A stretch of DNA of 64,000 nt from Ligilactobacillus araffinosus DSM 20653 (GTDB lineage Bacteria; Bacillota; Bacilli; Lactobacillales; Lactobacillaceae): the NCBI RefSeq assembly GCF_001435375.1, contig NZ_AYYZ01000029.1, positions 273,903-337,902 of the forward strand. Reading direction: 5' to 3'. The translations under genes and the position numbers were made by a program. Below the pieces are notes generated by a model, which saw only the letters and a program-made list of their open reading frames with translations, did no database searches and was not told the origin of the DNA. Every line of letters starts with the position of its first letter. The first letter of the stretch is position 1. Positions 7,109-15,779 of the stretch are shown in pieces.

Positions 7109-8395
7109 ATGAAGTTCATCAAAAAACTTGCAGTTGCCGCAACAACTGCAGCAACGCTTTTTGCAACAGTTGCAGGTGGTTTATCATCAACTGTAAGTGC
7201 TGACAGTATCCCTACAAAGGTTACAAAAAAGACAACCATTACATTTTGGAATGGGATGTCAGGTAATCAACAAAAGGCTTTGCAAACCTTAACCCAAGAA
7301 TTCGAAAAGGAAAATCCGAATATCACGGTTAAGCTCGAAAACCAAGGCCAATACAAAGATTTGCAATCAAAAATCACATCAACATTGCAATCACCAAAGA
7401 ATTTACCAACCATTACTCAGGCTTATCCAGGTTGGTTATACACGGCATCAAAGAATGACTTATTAGTTAATCTAAAGCCATACATTAATAATTCAAAGAT
7501 TGGCTGGGGAAGTGCTGCTAAGAGCGGCATCAAGTCATCATTGATGAAAGGTGCTCAAATCAATGGTACTCAATATGGTATTCCATTTAATAAATCAGTT
7601 GAAGTATTAGTTTATAATAAGACAATGCTTGATAAGTATGGAGTTAAAGTTCCAATAACTATGGCTCAATTGAAGTCAGCTGCCAAGACAATTTATGAAA
7701 AATCAAATCATCAAGTTGTTGGTGCCGGCTTTGATTCATTATCAAATTACTATGTTTTAGGAATGAAGAATGAAGGCGTTGACTTTACTTCAAAGATCAA
7801 CTTAACATCTGCTAAATCAAAGAAAGTTATTGATTACTATGCTGACGGAATCAAGGGTGGTTACTTCAAGACTGCCGGTTCACAAGGCTACCTTTCAGGC
7901 GACTTCTCAAACCAAAAAGTTGCAATGTTTATCGGTACAAGTGCTGGTGAAAGTTTCGTTAAGAAGGGGGTTAACGGCAAGTTCGATTACGAAGTTGCCC
8001 CACGTCCTGGCAAGTGGAACATGCAACAAGGAACTGACATCTACATGTTCAAGAACGCAAGCAAGGAACAACGGACAGCTGCTTTCATGTACATGAAGTT
8101 CTTGACCAGCAAGAAGTCCCAATTATACTGGGCACAACAAACTGGTTACATCCCAGTATCACAAGATGTAATTAATAGTAGTGAATACAAGAACAACAAA
8201 GATTCAAAGGTTCCAGCCCAAGTTGAAGCTGCAACAAAGAACCTTTACACAGTTCCTGTAACGAAGAACTCAAATGCTGCATATCAACAAATGAACACGA
8301 TCATGCAAAACATCTTAAGTCACGCCAAGAATGGCAACCTTAACTCACTGATCAAACAAGGTGAAAGCCAATTTAAGAATGCATGGAACCAATAA
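7109..8395 (+). CDS. Extracellular solute-binding protein family 1 (UgpB-like)
   Basis: 428 residues. It captures the substrate for the importer at 3038-5810. The N-terminus is a classical signal peptide ending VSA|DS. The mature start (TTITFWNGMSGNQQKAL) recalls UgpB, the glycerol-3-phosphate binder, followed by ENPNITVKLENQG and the family's YGIPFNKSVEVLVYNKTML segment. There is no LxxC lipobox, which is unusual for a Gram-positive binding protein. The ATG at 7109 is set by AAGGAGGAGA 8 bases upstream. It is the last gene of the operon and is followed by a strong terminator. Codon usage is optimised in the second half, consistent with high expression. Substrate: glycerol phosphate, a phosphodiester or an oligosaccharide are all possible. 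Confidence 0.9.
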   Translation: MKFIKKLAVAATTAATLFATVAGGLSSTVSADSIPTKVTKKTTITFWNGMSGNQQKALQTLTQEFEKENPNITVKLENQGQYKDLQSKITSTLQSPKNLPTITQAYPGWLYTASKNDLLVNLKPYINNSKIGWGSAAKSGIKSSLMKGAQINGTQYGIPFNKSVEVLVYNKTMLDKYGVKVPITMAQLKSAAKTIYEKSNHQVVGAGFDSLSNYYVLGMKNEGVDFTSKINLTSAKSKKVIDYYADGIKGGYFKTAGSQGYLSGDFSNQKVAMFIGTSAGESFVKKGVNGKFDYEVAPRPGKWNMQQGTDIYMFKNASKEQRTAAFMYMKFLTSKKSQLYWAQQTGYIPVSQDVINSSEYKNNKDSKVPAQVEAATKNLYTVPVTKNSNAAYQQMNTIMQNILSHAKNGNLNSLIKQGESQFKNAWNQ

Positions 8396-8416
8396 AATAG
8401 TGTTCAGTAACTAGAT

Positions 8417-8447
8417 AAAGAGTCGCGATGAAAATCGCGGCTCTTTT
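8417..8447 (+). terminator. Intrinsic terminator of ABC operon
   Basis: AAAGAGTCGCGAT, GAAA loop, ATCGCGGCTCTTTTT: a GC-rich hairpin followed by T residues, 21 bases after the binding-protein stop. Confidence 0.9.
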
Positions 8448-8507
8448 TGCATCATCGATTAAATCACGTTAAAATATTACTAATACATAAAGCGAAAGGA
8501 TTCGAAA

Positions 8508-8990
8508 ATGAAGAAGCAATCATTAATTGATTACCTTGACGATGGGGTTCAAAATTTAGATTTTGATGGAACATTGGCTTGGAATTGGCTCAAGCATGAA
8601 CGGGCTTTTGAACTTGAAATGGAATTTTACGTTGAAAATCAAAACGGACATAAAATCATTGATTTGGATGATACAGAATCCGTTGAACCGATCATCACGT
8701 TTGATGATGCGATTTTGCTATATGATCAAACCAAGCCGTTTGATTTTGATCAGGAAGATTATCTGGTAACGTTGGGATTCAATGGTAAAAAAGGATGGAC
8801 TAAAGGAAAAACGGATGCCTTTTTGGATGTCTTGCAAGATACACTCGATAATGGTGAATCAGACTTACTTGATTTTGTAAGTGATGATTCAATTCAAACA
8901 TTCAATCTTAAATGGGATGAGGTTGAATTTCAAAAGCAACTTGAGGCGCGTAAAGATGAAACTCAACAATTAAATTATCCGAAATTCTAG
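8508..8990 (+). CDS. DUF3013-like acidic protein
   Basis: 160 residues, strongly acidic (many Asp/Glu), no signal or membrane segment, so cytoplasmic. Length, acidity and the position directly before prmA fit the DUF3013 family of lactobacilli and streptococci. Its function is unknown. The start ATG at 8508 follows GAAAGGA. It ends 10 bases before prmA with an AGGAGG-like site in the gap, so the two are probably co-transcribed. The family name is from memory of gene order and composition; the protein has no recognisable catalytic motif. Confidence 0.7.
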   Translation: MKKQSLIDYLDDGVQNLDFDGTLAWNWLKHERAFELEMEFYVENQNGHKIIDLDDTESVEPIITFDDAILLYDQTKPFDFDQEDYLVTLGFNGKKGWTKGKTDAFLDVLQDTLDNGESDLLDFVSDDSIQTFNLKWDEVEFQKQLEARKDETQQLNYPKF

Positions 8991-9000
8991 GAGGCTGAAC

Positions 9001-9885
9001 ATGGACTGGACAGAACTTGTAGTTGAAACAACCAATGAAGCAATCGATGCGGTGACGAATATCTTAATGGAAAATGAAGCGGGCGGGGTTCAAATCGATG
9101 ATCATGATTTAAATGATGTGCGTGTTATTACATACTTTCCTGCAAACATCAACGTGGCGGAAAAAGCTCCTGAATTAGAAATGCAGATCAAGGGATTAAG
9201 TCAATTTGGTATCGATCCGGGAAAGGCAACCGTGAAATTAAGCGATGTCAATGATGACTCCTGGCGCGATGTTTGGAAAAAATATTACCATCCGGTGCGC
9301 ATTACACGGTATTTAACGATCGTTCCAAGTTGGGAAGACTATCAACCTGAAAGTGACGATGAAAAAGTGATTCGGCTTGATCCGGGCCGTGCATTCGGAA
9401 CGGGAACACACCCGACAACTAGTCTTGCGCTTTTGGCACTTGAAAAGGAAATTCGTGGCAATGAATCAATGATTGATGTTGGAACCGGTTCAGGTGTTTT
9501 GAGTATTGCTGCCAAATATCTTGGAGCAGGCAAAATTGATGCTTATGATATTGATGATGAAGCCATTAAGGCGACGAAGGAAAACGTGGCGTTGAATCCA
9601 ATTGCCAAGGACATTAATATCGGAACAAACAGCTTGCTTGACGGAATCAGTAAAAAAGTTGATCTCATCGTAGCTAATATTTTAGCTGAGATTATTGTAC
9701 CGTTGATTCCGCAAGCTAAGGAATGCTTAAATCCAAGTGGAAAATTCATTACTTCAGGAATCATCAATGACAAGAAAGATTTGATTGTGAACGAATTAAC
9801 AGACCATGGCTTTGTGATCGATGAAATCTTGAACCAAAAAGATTGGTATTCGATTATCGCACACTTGCCAAGCGAAGGAGAATAG
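9001..9885 (+). CDS. prmA: Ribosomal protein L11 methyltransferase
   Basis: 294 residues. It trimethylates lysines and the N-terminus of ribosomal protein L11 using S-adenosylmethionine. The N-terminal 110 residues form the substrate-recognition domain. The family hallmark LDPGRAFGTGTHPTTSL (about 125) is followed by SAM motif I DVGTGSGVLSIAA (about 160), an acidic ribose-binding YDIDDEA, and DLIVANILAEII for the catalytic loop. The start has GGAGG upstream. It lies one base before rsmE, an arrangement conserved across Firmicutes. Confidence 0.96.
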   Translation: MDWTELVVETTNEAIDAVTNILMENEAGGVQIDDHDLNDVRVITYFPANINVAEKAPELEMQIKGLSQFGIDPGKATVKLSDVNDDSWRDVWKKYYHPVRITRYLTIVPSWEDYQPESDDEKVIRLDPGRAFGTGTHPTTSLALLALEKEIRGNESMIDVGTGSGVLSIAAKYLGAGKIDAYDIDDEAIKATKENVALNPIAKDINIGTNSLLDGISKKVDLIVANILAEIIVPLIPQAKECLNPSGKFITSGIINDKKDLIVNELTDHGFVIDEILNQKDWYSIIAHLPSEGE

Positions 9886-9886
9886 G

Positions 9887-10648
9887 ATGCAACGCTTTTT
9901 TACTATTCAAAAATCAACTGAATTCAAAAATGAAAAGTTACTTTTACCACAAGAAATTTTTCATCACGCCGTTGATGTTTTACGGATGAAAATCGATGAT
10001 CAATTTGAATTAGTGACGGCCGATGAAAAGGTGTATCAGTGTCGGTTAACGAAGGTAGATAAACACGAAGGTCAATTTACGATTATTAAAGCTATTGACC
10101 GTGAAGTGGAAATGCCAGTCAAAGTAACGATTGTTTGCGGTGTTTCGAAAGGCGATAAAGCTGAAGAAATTGTTAAGAAGGGAACACAGTTAGGTGCGGA
10201 CCGTTTTATTTTTTTGAATAGCCGATATTCGGTTGCCCGGTGGAAGAGCCAAAAGCAAATTAAGAAAATTAAGCGGCTGCAGACAATTGCGTTGAATGCG
10301 GCAGAACAGTCGCACCGCAATCATGTCCCAGAAGTTGAGTGGGCTAATTCATTGGATGATGTAATTATGAAGAATGCAGATACTGATTTCAAGGTTGTTG
10401 CATATGAAGAATCCGCTAAACAGAATGAAAAGACAGTTTTAGCTCAAATTGCAATGCAAGCTCGTACCAAAGGCTTGACCTCTTTGATTGCATTTTTTGG
10501 CCCGGAAGGCGGCATTGCACCCGAAGAAATCAAGCAACTCACGGCAGCGGATTATCAATGTGCTGGACTTGGACCGCGGATCTTACGGGCAGAAACCGCA
10601 CCGCTTTATTTACTCGCGGCGCTTTCCTTTGCTACGGAGTTGGAGTAG
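9887..10648 (+). CDS. rsmE: 16S rRNA (uracil-1498-N3)-methyltransferase
   Basis: 253 residues. It methylates N3 of U1498 in 16S rRNA of the 30S subunit. An N-terminal PUA-like domain (about 1-70, with FHHAVDVLRMK) precedes a SPOUT domain. The knot motifs are visible as VVCGVSKGDKAEEIVKKGTQ, FFGPEGGIAPEEI and LGPRILRAETAPLYLL, the last two forming the SAM pocket. It follows prmA by one base and is followed 35 bases on by a small membrane protein gene. Confidence 0.95.
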   Translation: MQRFFTIQKSTEFKNEKLLLPQEIFHHAVDVLRMKIDDQFELVTADEKVYQCRLTKVDKHEGQFTIIKAIDREVEMPVKVTIVCGVSKGDKAEEIVKKGTQLGADRFIFLNSRYSVARWKSQKQIKKIKRLQTIALNAAEQSHRNHVPEVEWANSLDDVIMKNADTDFKVVAYEESAKQNEKTVLAQIAMQARTKGLTSLIAFFGPEGGIAPEEIKQLTAADYQCAGLGPRILRAETAPLYLLAALSFATELE

Positions 10649-10683
10649 AATAATAACAAAGATTTTAATTGAAGAGGATTTAT

Positions 10684-11013
10684 ATGACTGACGAAAAAAA
10701 GACCTTTATTATCCGAATGCTGTGGTATTTGGTAGCTGCTGCAATTTTTGCATTGATCATTCCAATTATTTTTAATGTATGTCAAGCCAATGATGTAACG
10801 AAAATTGGTTTTATTATGTTTGGTTTTGATATGATTTTTTCGGTTCTTGTAGGCTTATATGCTGGCAAGAACGATGATTCATGGATTCCATTATTGTTCT
10901 TCCCGATCATGTTTGTAATTACAGCGGGGAGTTTCTTTATGGGAATTTTACGAGTTGTTGCGGTAATTTACCTTGCAGCAAGTCTTTTAGCGTACGGAAT
11001 AACAAAGAAATAA
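10684..11013 (+). CDS. Small four-helix membrane protein, unknown function
   Basis: 109 residues with about four hydrophobic segments (residues 13-32, 40-60, 68-85, 88-105). The loop GKNDDSWIP separates helices two and three. The ATG at 10684 has GAAGAGGA upstream; an in-frame TTG 15 bases earlier is rejected because it overlaps that site. The gene sits between rsmE and rel, at the end of the methyltransferase operon, and is followed by a terminator. I do not recognise the family. Confidence 0.7.
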   Translation: MTDEKKTFIIRMLWYLVAAAIFALIIPIIFNVCQANDVTKIGFIMFGFDMIFSVLVGLYAGKNDDSWIPLLFFPIMFVITAGSFFMGILRVVAVIYLAASLLAYGITKK

Positions 11014-11019
11014 AACGGG

Positions 11020-11045
11020 TGAGGCTGGTGACAGTCTCATTTTTA
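11020..11045 (+). terminator. Intrinsic terminator
   Basis: TGAGGCTG, GTGA loop, CAGTCTCA, then TTTTT. It separates the prmA-rsmE unit from rel. Confidence 0.75.
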
Positions 11046-11076
11046 CTATGATTTAGATTGAAACGGGTGAAGACGA

Positions 11077-13308
11077 ATGGATAAAGAAGTGATTTGGACT
11101 GCGGATGATGTCATTCAAATGTGCAGTCAATATATGAATGAGGAACACGTTGAACTGGTAAAGAAAGCTTGCAAATTTGCCACTTATGTTCATCGTGAAC
11201 AGACTCGACAATCAGGCGAACCATATATTATTCATCCGATTCAGGTTGCGGGCATTCTGGCTGATTTGAAGATGGATCCTGAAACGGTTGCAGCCGGCTT
11301 TTTGCATGATGTTGTTGAAGATACAAACGTCACGTTAGGGGACATTGGCGAACTTTTCAACCATGACGTTGAAGTGATCGTTGACGGGGTTACTAAGTTA
11401 AGTAAAATTCGTTACAAATCGCATCAAGAACAGCTAGCTGAAAATCACCGGAAACTATTACTTGCGATGGCCAAGGATTTACGGGTAATCATCGTTAAAT
11501 TAGCGGATCGTCTGCACAACATGCGGACGTTGAATCATTTGCGACCGGATAAGCAACGGCGGATCGCGAATGAAACGCTCGAAATTTATGCCCCATTAGC
11601 TGATCGACTAGGAATTAGCAAGATTAAATGGGAACTAGAAGATATTTCGTTGCGTTATTTAAACCCGCAACAATATTATCGGATTGTTCATTTAATGGAT
11701 GCCAAGCGGACAGAACGAATCAAGTATATCAACGAGGCGATTGAAGAGATCAAGGATGCCATTAAGGACTTGAACCTTGATTGTGAGATCTATGGGCGGC
11801 CGAAACACATCTATTCGATTTACCGGAAGATGCGTGATCAGCACAAGCAATTCAGTCAAATCTATGACTTATTAGCGGTGCGGGTCGTTGTAAAGTCGAT
11901 TAAAGATTGCTATGCCGTCTTGGGAGCAATTCATACGCGGTGGAAACCAATGCCGGGGCGGTTTAAGGACTACATCGCAATGCCCAAAGCCAACATGTAC
12001 CAGTCACTGCATACAACGGTTATTGGTCCGCAAGGTAAACCGTTTGAAGTTCAGATTCGGACTGAAGAAATGCACCGGGTAGCGGAATACGGGATTGCAG
12101 CTCACTGGGCATACAAGGAAGGCAAAAAGAGTCCGGTCAAGGAAACGGCAACAGGTGATAAGCTGAACTTGTTTAAGGAAATCATCGAATTGCAAGATGA
12201 AGCGGCCAACGCAAAGGACTTTATGGAAAGTGTTAAGGGTGATTTATTCAGTGACCGCGTTTACGCTTTTACTCCCAAGGGCGATGTCACGGAGTTGCCG
12301 AAGGGGGCCGGTCCGCTTGATATGGCGTATGCAATTCATACGGAAATCGGAAATCATGCAACCGGCGCCAAGGTCAATGGTAAGATTGTTCCCCTTGACT
12401 ATCAAATTAAAAATGGGGATATTGTCGATATTTTGACGTCGGCTAATTCTGCTGGCCCCAGTGGGGATTGGTTAAAACTTGTTCATACTAATCGCGCCCG
12501 TAATAAAATTCGGAAATTCTTCAAAAAACGTGATTATATTCAAAACCGCGATAAGGGTCAAGAATTATTAAATAATGCCTTAGTTGAAGAAGGATTTGAT
12601 CCGCATAAAGTTTTAACTGAAAAGAATATTAAACGGGTGCTTGATAAAAAACAATTGCCATCGATAGACGAATTATATGTGGGAATTGGGTTTGGTAATT
12701 TGCAACCTCTTGGGATTGTGAACCTGTTAACTAAAGATATTCGGCAACAGCGGGCAAATGAGCAACGTAAACAGCAAGAAAAGGAATTGCTCGAAGATCA
12801 TAAGCAGATTGATAATCCGACTAAAGAAACTTCCAAAAAAAGTAAAGATGATAACAATGACAATATTTTAATTGCCGGAATCAGCAATATGATGGTGCAT
12901 TTAAGCCGATGCTGCAATCCAATTCCTGGTGATCAAATTGTTGGTTATATTACAAAAGGTCGGGGAGTTTCGATTCATCGAGTTGATTGTCCAAATGTTC
13001 AAGTAGCAACTGAGAATGGCAGTCGTTTAATTGATGTTTCATGGAATCGATTACCAAATGAGCATAAATTATATGATGCCGAATTAAAAATTCAAGGTTA
13101 TAATCGCAATGGCTTATTGAGTGATATTTTACAAATGGTTAATAATTCAACGAAATCGTTAAAATCGGTTAACGGAAACGTTGATCATAATCAATTGATG
13201 GCGATTAGTATTGTTGTTGGGGTTCATAATAAAGAACATTTACAACGCTTGATCGACAACATCAAACGGGTACCGGACGTTTACCTGGTTGAACGTCCAA
13301 TTCATTAA
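11077..13308 (+). CDS. rel: Bifunctional (p)ppGpp synthetase/hydrolase
   Basis: 743 residues. It makes (p)ppGpp from ATP and GDP/GTP at stalled ribosomes and hydrolyses it again. Domains in order: HD hydrolase (about 25-200; HDVVEDT holds the metal-binding His-Asp), synthetase (about 230-340; RFKDYIAMPKANMYQSLHTT), TGS (about 395-455; VYAFTPKGDVTELPKGAGP), a charged linker (RQQEK-type plus KETSKKSK), the zinc-finger region (HLSRCCNPIPGD, then HRVDCPN) and a C-terminal ACT domain. The RFKD synthetase motif and intact HD indicate a true bifunctional Rel. It is followed by dtd after 13 bases. Confidence 0.97.
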   Translation: MDKEVIWTADDVIQMCSQYMNEEHVELVKKACKFATYVHREQTRQSGEPYIIHPIQVAGILADLKMDPETVAAGFLHDVVEDTNVTLGDIGELFNHDVEVIVDGVTKLSKIRYKSHQEQLAENHRKLLLAMAKDLRVIIVKLADRLHNMRTLNHLRPDKQRRIANETLEIYAPLADRLGISKIKWELEDISLRYLNPQQYYRIVHLMDAKRTERIKYINEAIEEIKDAIKDLNLDCEIYGRPKHIYSIYRKMRDQHKQFSQIYDLLAVRVVVKSIKDCYAVLGAIHTRWKPMPGRFKDYIAMPKANMYQSLHTTVIGPQGKPFEVQIRTEEMHRVAEYGIAAHWAYKEGKKSPVKETATGDKLNLFKEIIELQDEAANAKDFMESVKGDLFSDRVYAFTPKGDVTELPKGAGPLDMAYAIHTEIGNHATGAKVNGKIVPLDYQIKNGDIVDILTSANSAGPSGDWLKLVHTNRARNKIRKFFKKRDYIQNRDKGQELLNNALVEEGFDPHKVLTEKNIKRVLDKKQLPSIDELYVGIGFGNLQPLGIVNLLTKDIRQQRANEQRKQQEKELLEDHKQIDNPTKETSKKSKDDNNDNILIAGISNMMVHLSRCCNPIPGDQIVGYITKGRGVSIHRVDCPNVQVATENGSRLIDVSWNRLPNEHKLYDAELKIQGYNRNGLLSDILQMVNNSTKSLKSVNGNVDHNQLMAISIVVGVHNKEHLQRLIDNIKRVPDVYLVERPIH

Positions 13309-13321
13309 AGGAGATCATAAG

Positions 13322-13768
13322 ATGAGAGTAGTTTTACAACGGGTTAAATCCGCAAGCGTAACGGTTGATGATCAGGTAATTGGAAAGGTCGGTAAAGGTT
13401 ACATGCTGTTAGTTGGCTTTACCCACGATGATTCGATCGAAGATATTGATTACATTGCGCGTAAAGTTGCAAATGCTAGGTTGTTTGCCGATGAAAATGG
13501 TAAAATTAACCTGTCAATTAAACAGGTTCAAGGCGCAATTTTATCGGTATCGCAATTTACATTGTATGCTTCAACGAAACATGGAAATCGTCCAGGGTTT
13601 GGGGCAGCTCAGAAGCCAGAATTGGCCAAGGAAAATTATCATTATTTTAATGAAAAACTCCGGTCATACGGAATTGAAGTTCAAACCGGTCAGTTTGGAG
13701 CTGACATGGACGTGGCATTGGTAAATGACGGACCGGTAACGATCATCTACGACTCGAACCAAAAATAA
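13322..13768 (+). CDS. dtd: D-aminoacyl-tRNA deacylase
   Basis: 148 residues. It frees tRNAs mischarged with D-amino acids or glycine. Active-site motif SVSQFTLYAS (about residue 77-86) and the C-terminal NDGPVTIIYDS (Gly-Pro cross-subunit motif) are both intact. The ATG at 13322 follows AAGGAGATCATAAG and sits 13 bases after the rel stop; a longer frame overlapping rel has no ribosome site. The rel-dtd order is conserved in Firmicutes. Confidence 0.96.
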   Translation: MRVVLQRVKSASVTVDDQVIGKVGKGYMLLVGFTHDDSIEDIDYIARKVANARLFADENGKINLSIKQVQGAILSVSQFTLYASTKHGNRPGFGAAQKPELAKENYHYFNEKLRSYGIEVQTGQFGADMDVALVNDGPVTIIYDSNQK

Positions 13769-13786
13769 GCGGAAAGAGTGACGATA

Positions 13787-14419
13787 ATGTATCAAGAATT
13801 TTTCTGGGATTTTGACGGGACGTTATATAATACATATCCGGGCATGGTTGAAGCCTTTATGGATGTCTTTGAACAAAAGGGTGTCAAGCTTGATAAGAAT
13901 GAAGTTTACCGTCATATGCGGCAAACTTCATTAGGAAAGACGTTTGCATATTACCGGACCCAAAACGACCTTAAAGAAGAACCAGAAGCACTGCGTGAAG
14001 AATATAATCCAATTGAAGCTAAGCTTGAAGATAAGATGAAGCCATTTGATGGGGTTCAAGCGGTATTAGCCAAGGTGGTTGCAAATGGCGGCCACAACTA
14101 TCTGATGACTCACCGGAACAAGAGCTCATTGGAGATGTTGGTTAAGTTTGATTTGAAGAAGTACTTCACAGATGCGGTTACCGCTGAAAAGAAGTTTCCG
14201 CGGAAACCCAACCCGGCTTCGCTAAATTCATTAGTTGAAAAGTACGATCTTGATCCGCAAAGTTGTGTCATGGTTGGTGATCGGGTGCTTGATATTGCAG
14301 CGGCACATAATGCGAAAATGAGCGGAATTTTGTTTGATCCAGATGATTTGATCATTGAACCTGCATCTCCGGAACATCGAATTCAAGATATGCATGATAT
14401 TTTAAATTGGATTAAATAG
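13787..14419 (+). CDS. HAD-superfamily phosphatase (phosphoglycolate-phosphatase-like)
   Basis: 210 residues. HAD motif I is WDFDGTLYNT (nucleophile Asp plus acid/base Asp), motif II is in YLMTHRNKS, motif III Lys is in RKPNP, and motif IV is VMVGDRVLDIAAA. The alpha-helical cap follows motif I, as in subfamily I enzymes. Substrate is likely a small phosphorylated metabolite. The ATG at 13787 is preferred because GGAAAG lies about 10 bases upstream; the GTG at 13778 is too close. It is last in the rel-dtd unit and is followed at once by the short repeat-element copy D. Confidence 0.85.
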   Translation: MYQEFFWDFDGTLYNTYPGMVEAFMDVFEQKGVKLDKNEVYRHMRQTSLGKTFAYYRTQNDLKEEPEALREEYNPIEAKLEDKMKPFDGVQAVLAKVVANGGHNYLMTHRNKSSLEMLVKFDLKKYFTDAVTAEKKFPRKPNPASLNSLVEKYDLDPQSCVMVGDRVLDIAAAHNAKMSGILFDPDDLIIEPASPEHRIQDMHDILNWIK

Positions 14420-14426
14420 GAAGGGG

Positions 14427-14514
14427 TGACAAAACGTTCAAAACGAGCGTTTTGGAACTCGATTATACGAATATGACAAAAGGAGAATGTGATTAAAATC
14501 ACATTCTCCTTTTT
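14427..14514 (+). repeat. Dispersed 3'-UTR element, short copy D
   Basis: It begins 7 bases after the HAD gene stop. The left block GTGACAAAACGTTCAAAACG and the right block TTTTGGAACTCGATTATACG match the two ends of copies A and B, but the middle of about 90 bases is missing. What remains folds as GTTCAAAAC, GAGC loop, GTTTTGGAAC, followed by the terminator. See the first finding. Confidence 0.65.
14478..14514. terminator. Bidirectional intrinsic terminator
   Basis: AAAGGAGAATGTGAT, TAAA loop, ATCACATTCTCCTTT, with T-runs in both directions. It serves the HAD gene and the convergent amidase gene. Confidence 0.92.
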
Positions 14515-15406
14515 AATTTGGATCATTTGCAATCAATGCGTTTTCGTCTTTACCTTCAAAGTATAATTGTAAACCTTTAACAACGTCGCTTGTGACCTTA
14601 TTTTGATAAGTGCTATCATCAATGAAACTTAAATCACGGTCCGAGTTGATATAGCCGCTTTCAAGTAAGACTGCCGGTTGAGTGTTATCTCGTAAAACAA
14701 GGAAGTTTCCGAAGTCAACGCCACGGTTATCCAAGCCCATCGACTTCAGCTGACTGTTAATGTCTTTTGCTAGTCGGAACGAACCATTGTTTTTATGATA
14801 ATAGTATGTAGTGTACCCGCTAGCACTGTTATCTTGCGGCGATGAATCAAAATGGAAACTGATAAACGCATCGGCATGCACTTTTTCAGCCAATTCAGAG
14901 CGCTTGCTTAGGCTGACGGTCTTGTTGCTATCACGGGTCATGTAAACGCGTGCGCCGGCCTTTTTCAATTTTGATTGAAGTTGTTTGGCATAGCGCAGGG
15001 TGAATGTTTTTTCCTCTTTTTTGCCATTTGTTGACAGGGCACCGGAATCAGTACCGCCGTGGCCGGCATCGATCACGATCGTAGCTTCCGAAAGCTTGGT
15101 AACTGGATTTTTATATTTGGAATTGATCATCCAGGTTCCCATCCAACCATATTGATCTTCATTAGTTTTAACATAGACCCAGTTGTATTTGTGTTTCAAT
15201 ACTTTGACCCGGCTGCCTTTTGCTAGGTTGCGGTCTTTATGGGCAAACACACTAGGTTGCTGGTAAAGAGCGGCATCTTCGGTTTCGATGGGCATCTGTT
15301 GCATATAGGTATATGTCCGATAACCTAAAAATAACGCAACTCCAATTAAAAGAATCCAAAGAAAGCCGAACGTATCCTCAACTTTTAACTGATTGTTTTC
15401 TTTCAT
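14513..15406 (-). CDS. Membrane-anchored N-acetylmuramoyl-L-alanine amidase with SH3b domain
   Basis: 297 residues. It cleaves the bond between N-acetylmuramate and the stem peptide of peptidoglycan, outside the membrane. A single TM helix (about 13-30) anchors it. An SH3b domain follows (about 45-95; AKGSRVKVLKHKYNWVYVKT). The amidase_3 domain (about 108-285) has the zinc motifs IVIDAGHGGTDSGALS (His), EKTFTLRYAK (Glu), ISFHFDSS (His) and VLLESGYINS (catalytic Glu). It stands alone between the rel-dtd unit and the hisS T-box, transcribed towards the rel unit. Confidence 0.93.
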   Translation of the reverse strand: MKENNQLKVEDTFGFLWILLIGVALFLGYRTYTYMQQMPIETEDAALYQQPSVFAHKDRNLAKGSRVKVLKHKYNWVYVKTNEDQYGWMGTWMINSKYKNPVTKLSEATIVIDAGHGGTDSGALSTNGKKEEKTFTLRYAKQLQSKLKKAGARVYMTRDSNKTVSLSKRSELAEKVHADAFISFHFDSSPQDNSASGYTTYYYHKNNGSFRLAKDINSQLKSMGLDNRGVDFGNFLVLRDNTQPAVLLESGYINSDRDLSFIDDSTYQNKVTSDVVKGLQLYFEGKDENALIANDPN

Positions 15407-15505
15407 AAATTAAATCTCCAAAGATATTATCAAATACCATATTAGCAAAATATTTTGACTTAGTACAATTAACCGCGGAATTTAAGAGTTTTGTAACAAT
15501 CAAAC

Positions 15506-15534
15506 TTGACTTTGTTAATTTTCCTTTGTAAACT
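15506..15534 (+). promoter_or_regulatory. Sigma-A promoter of hisS-aspS operon
   Basis: TTGACT (15506-15511), 17-base spacer, TAAACT (15529-15534). It predicts a transcript start near 15541, exactly where the T-box leader begins. Confidence 0.75.
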
Positions 15535-15540
15535 TTAGGT

Positions 15541-15749
15541 AACGAAAAAGGCCGGTGAGAAAGACCAGTAGTTGAATTGGCAGTTTCAGAGAGTAGATGG
15601 TTGGTGTGAATTTACAAGTGCGATTTAACGAAGACACTTTTGAGGTGTACTGATGTACCGTGATGAGCGTTATTCTAAAGTAAGAAGTTAAGGTGGTACC
15701 GTGCACAGTGTGCGCCCTTGTCAGTAATGACAGGGGCGTTTTCTTTTTG
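15541..15749 (+). ncRNA. T-box leader (Asp/His specifier) of hisS-aspS
   Basis: The leader reads the charging of tRNA. Conserved parts in order: AGTA of the specifier-loop E motif (15592-15595), the opposing GAA, specifier region GACAC (15633-15637), the T-box core AAGGTGGTACC (15690-15700), and the terminator CGCCCTTGTCA-GTAA-TGACAGGGGCG plus T-run (about 15713-15748). Uncharged tRNA pairing through its NCCA end with GGTGG stabilises the antiterminator. GAC (Asp) is followed by A, the usual purine after a specifier; CAC (His) overlaps it by one base. Confidence 0.93.
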
Positions 15750-15779
15750 ATCGGAATTTAAATGAAAGGAATGAGTCTT

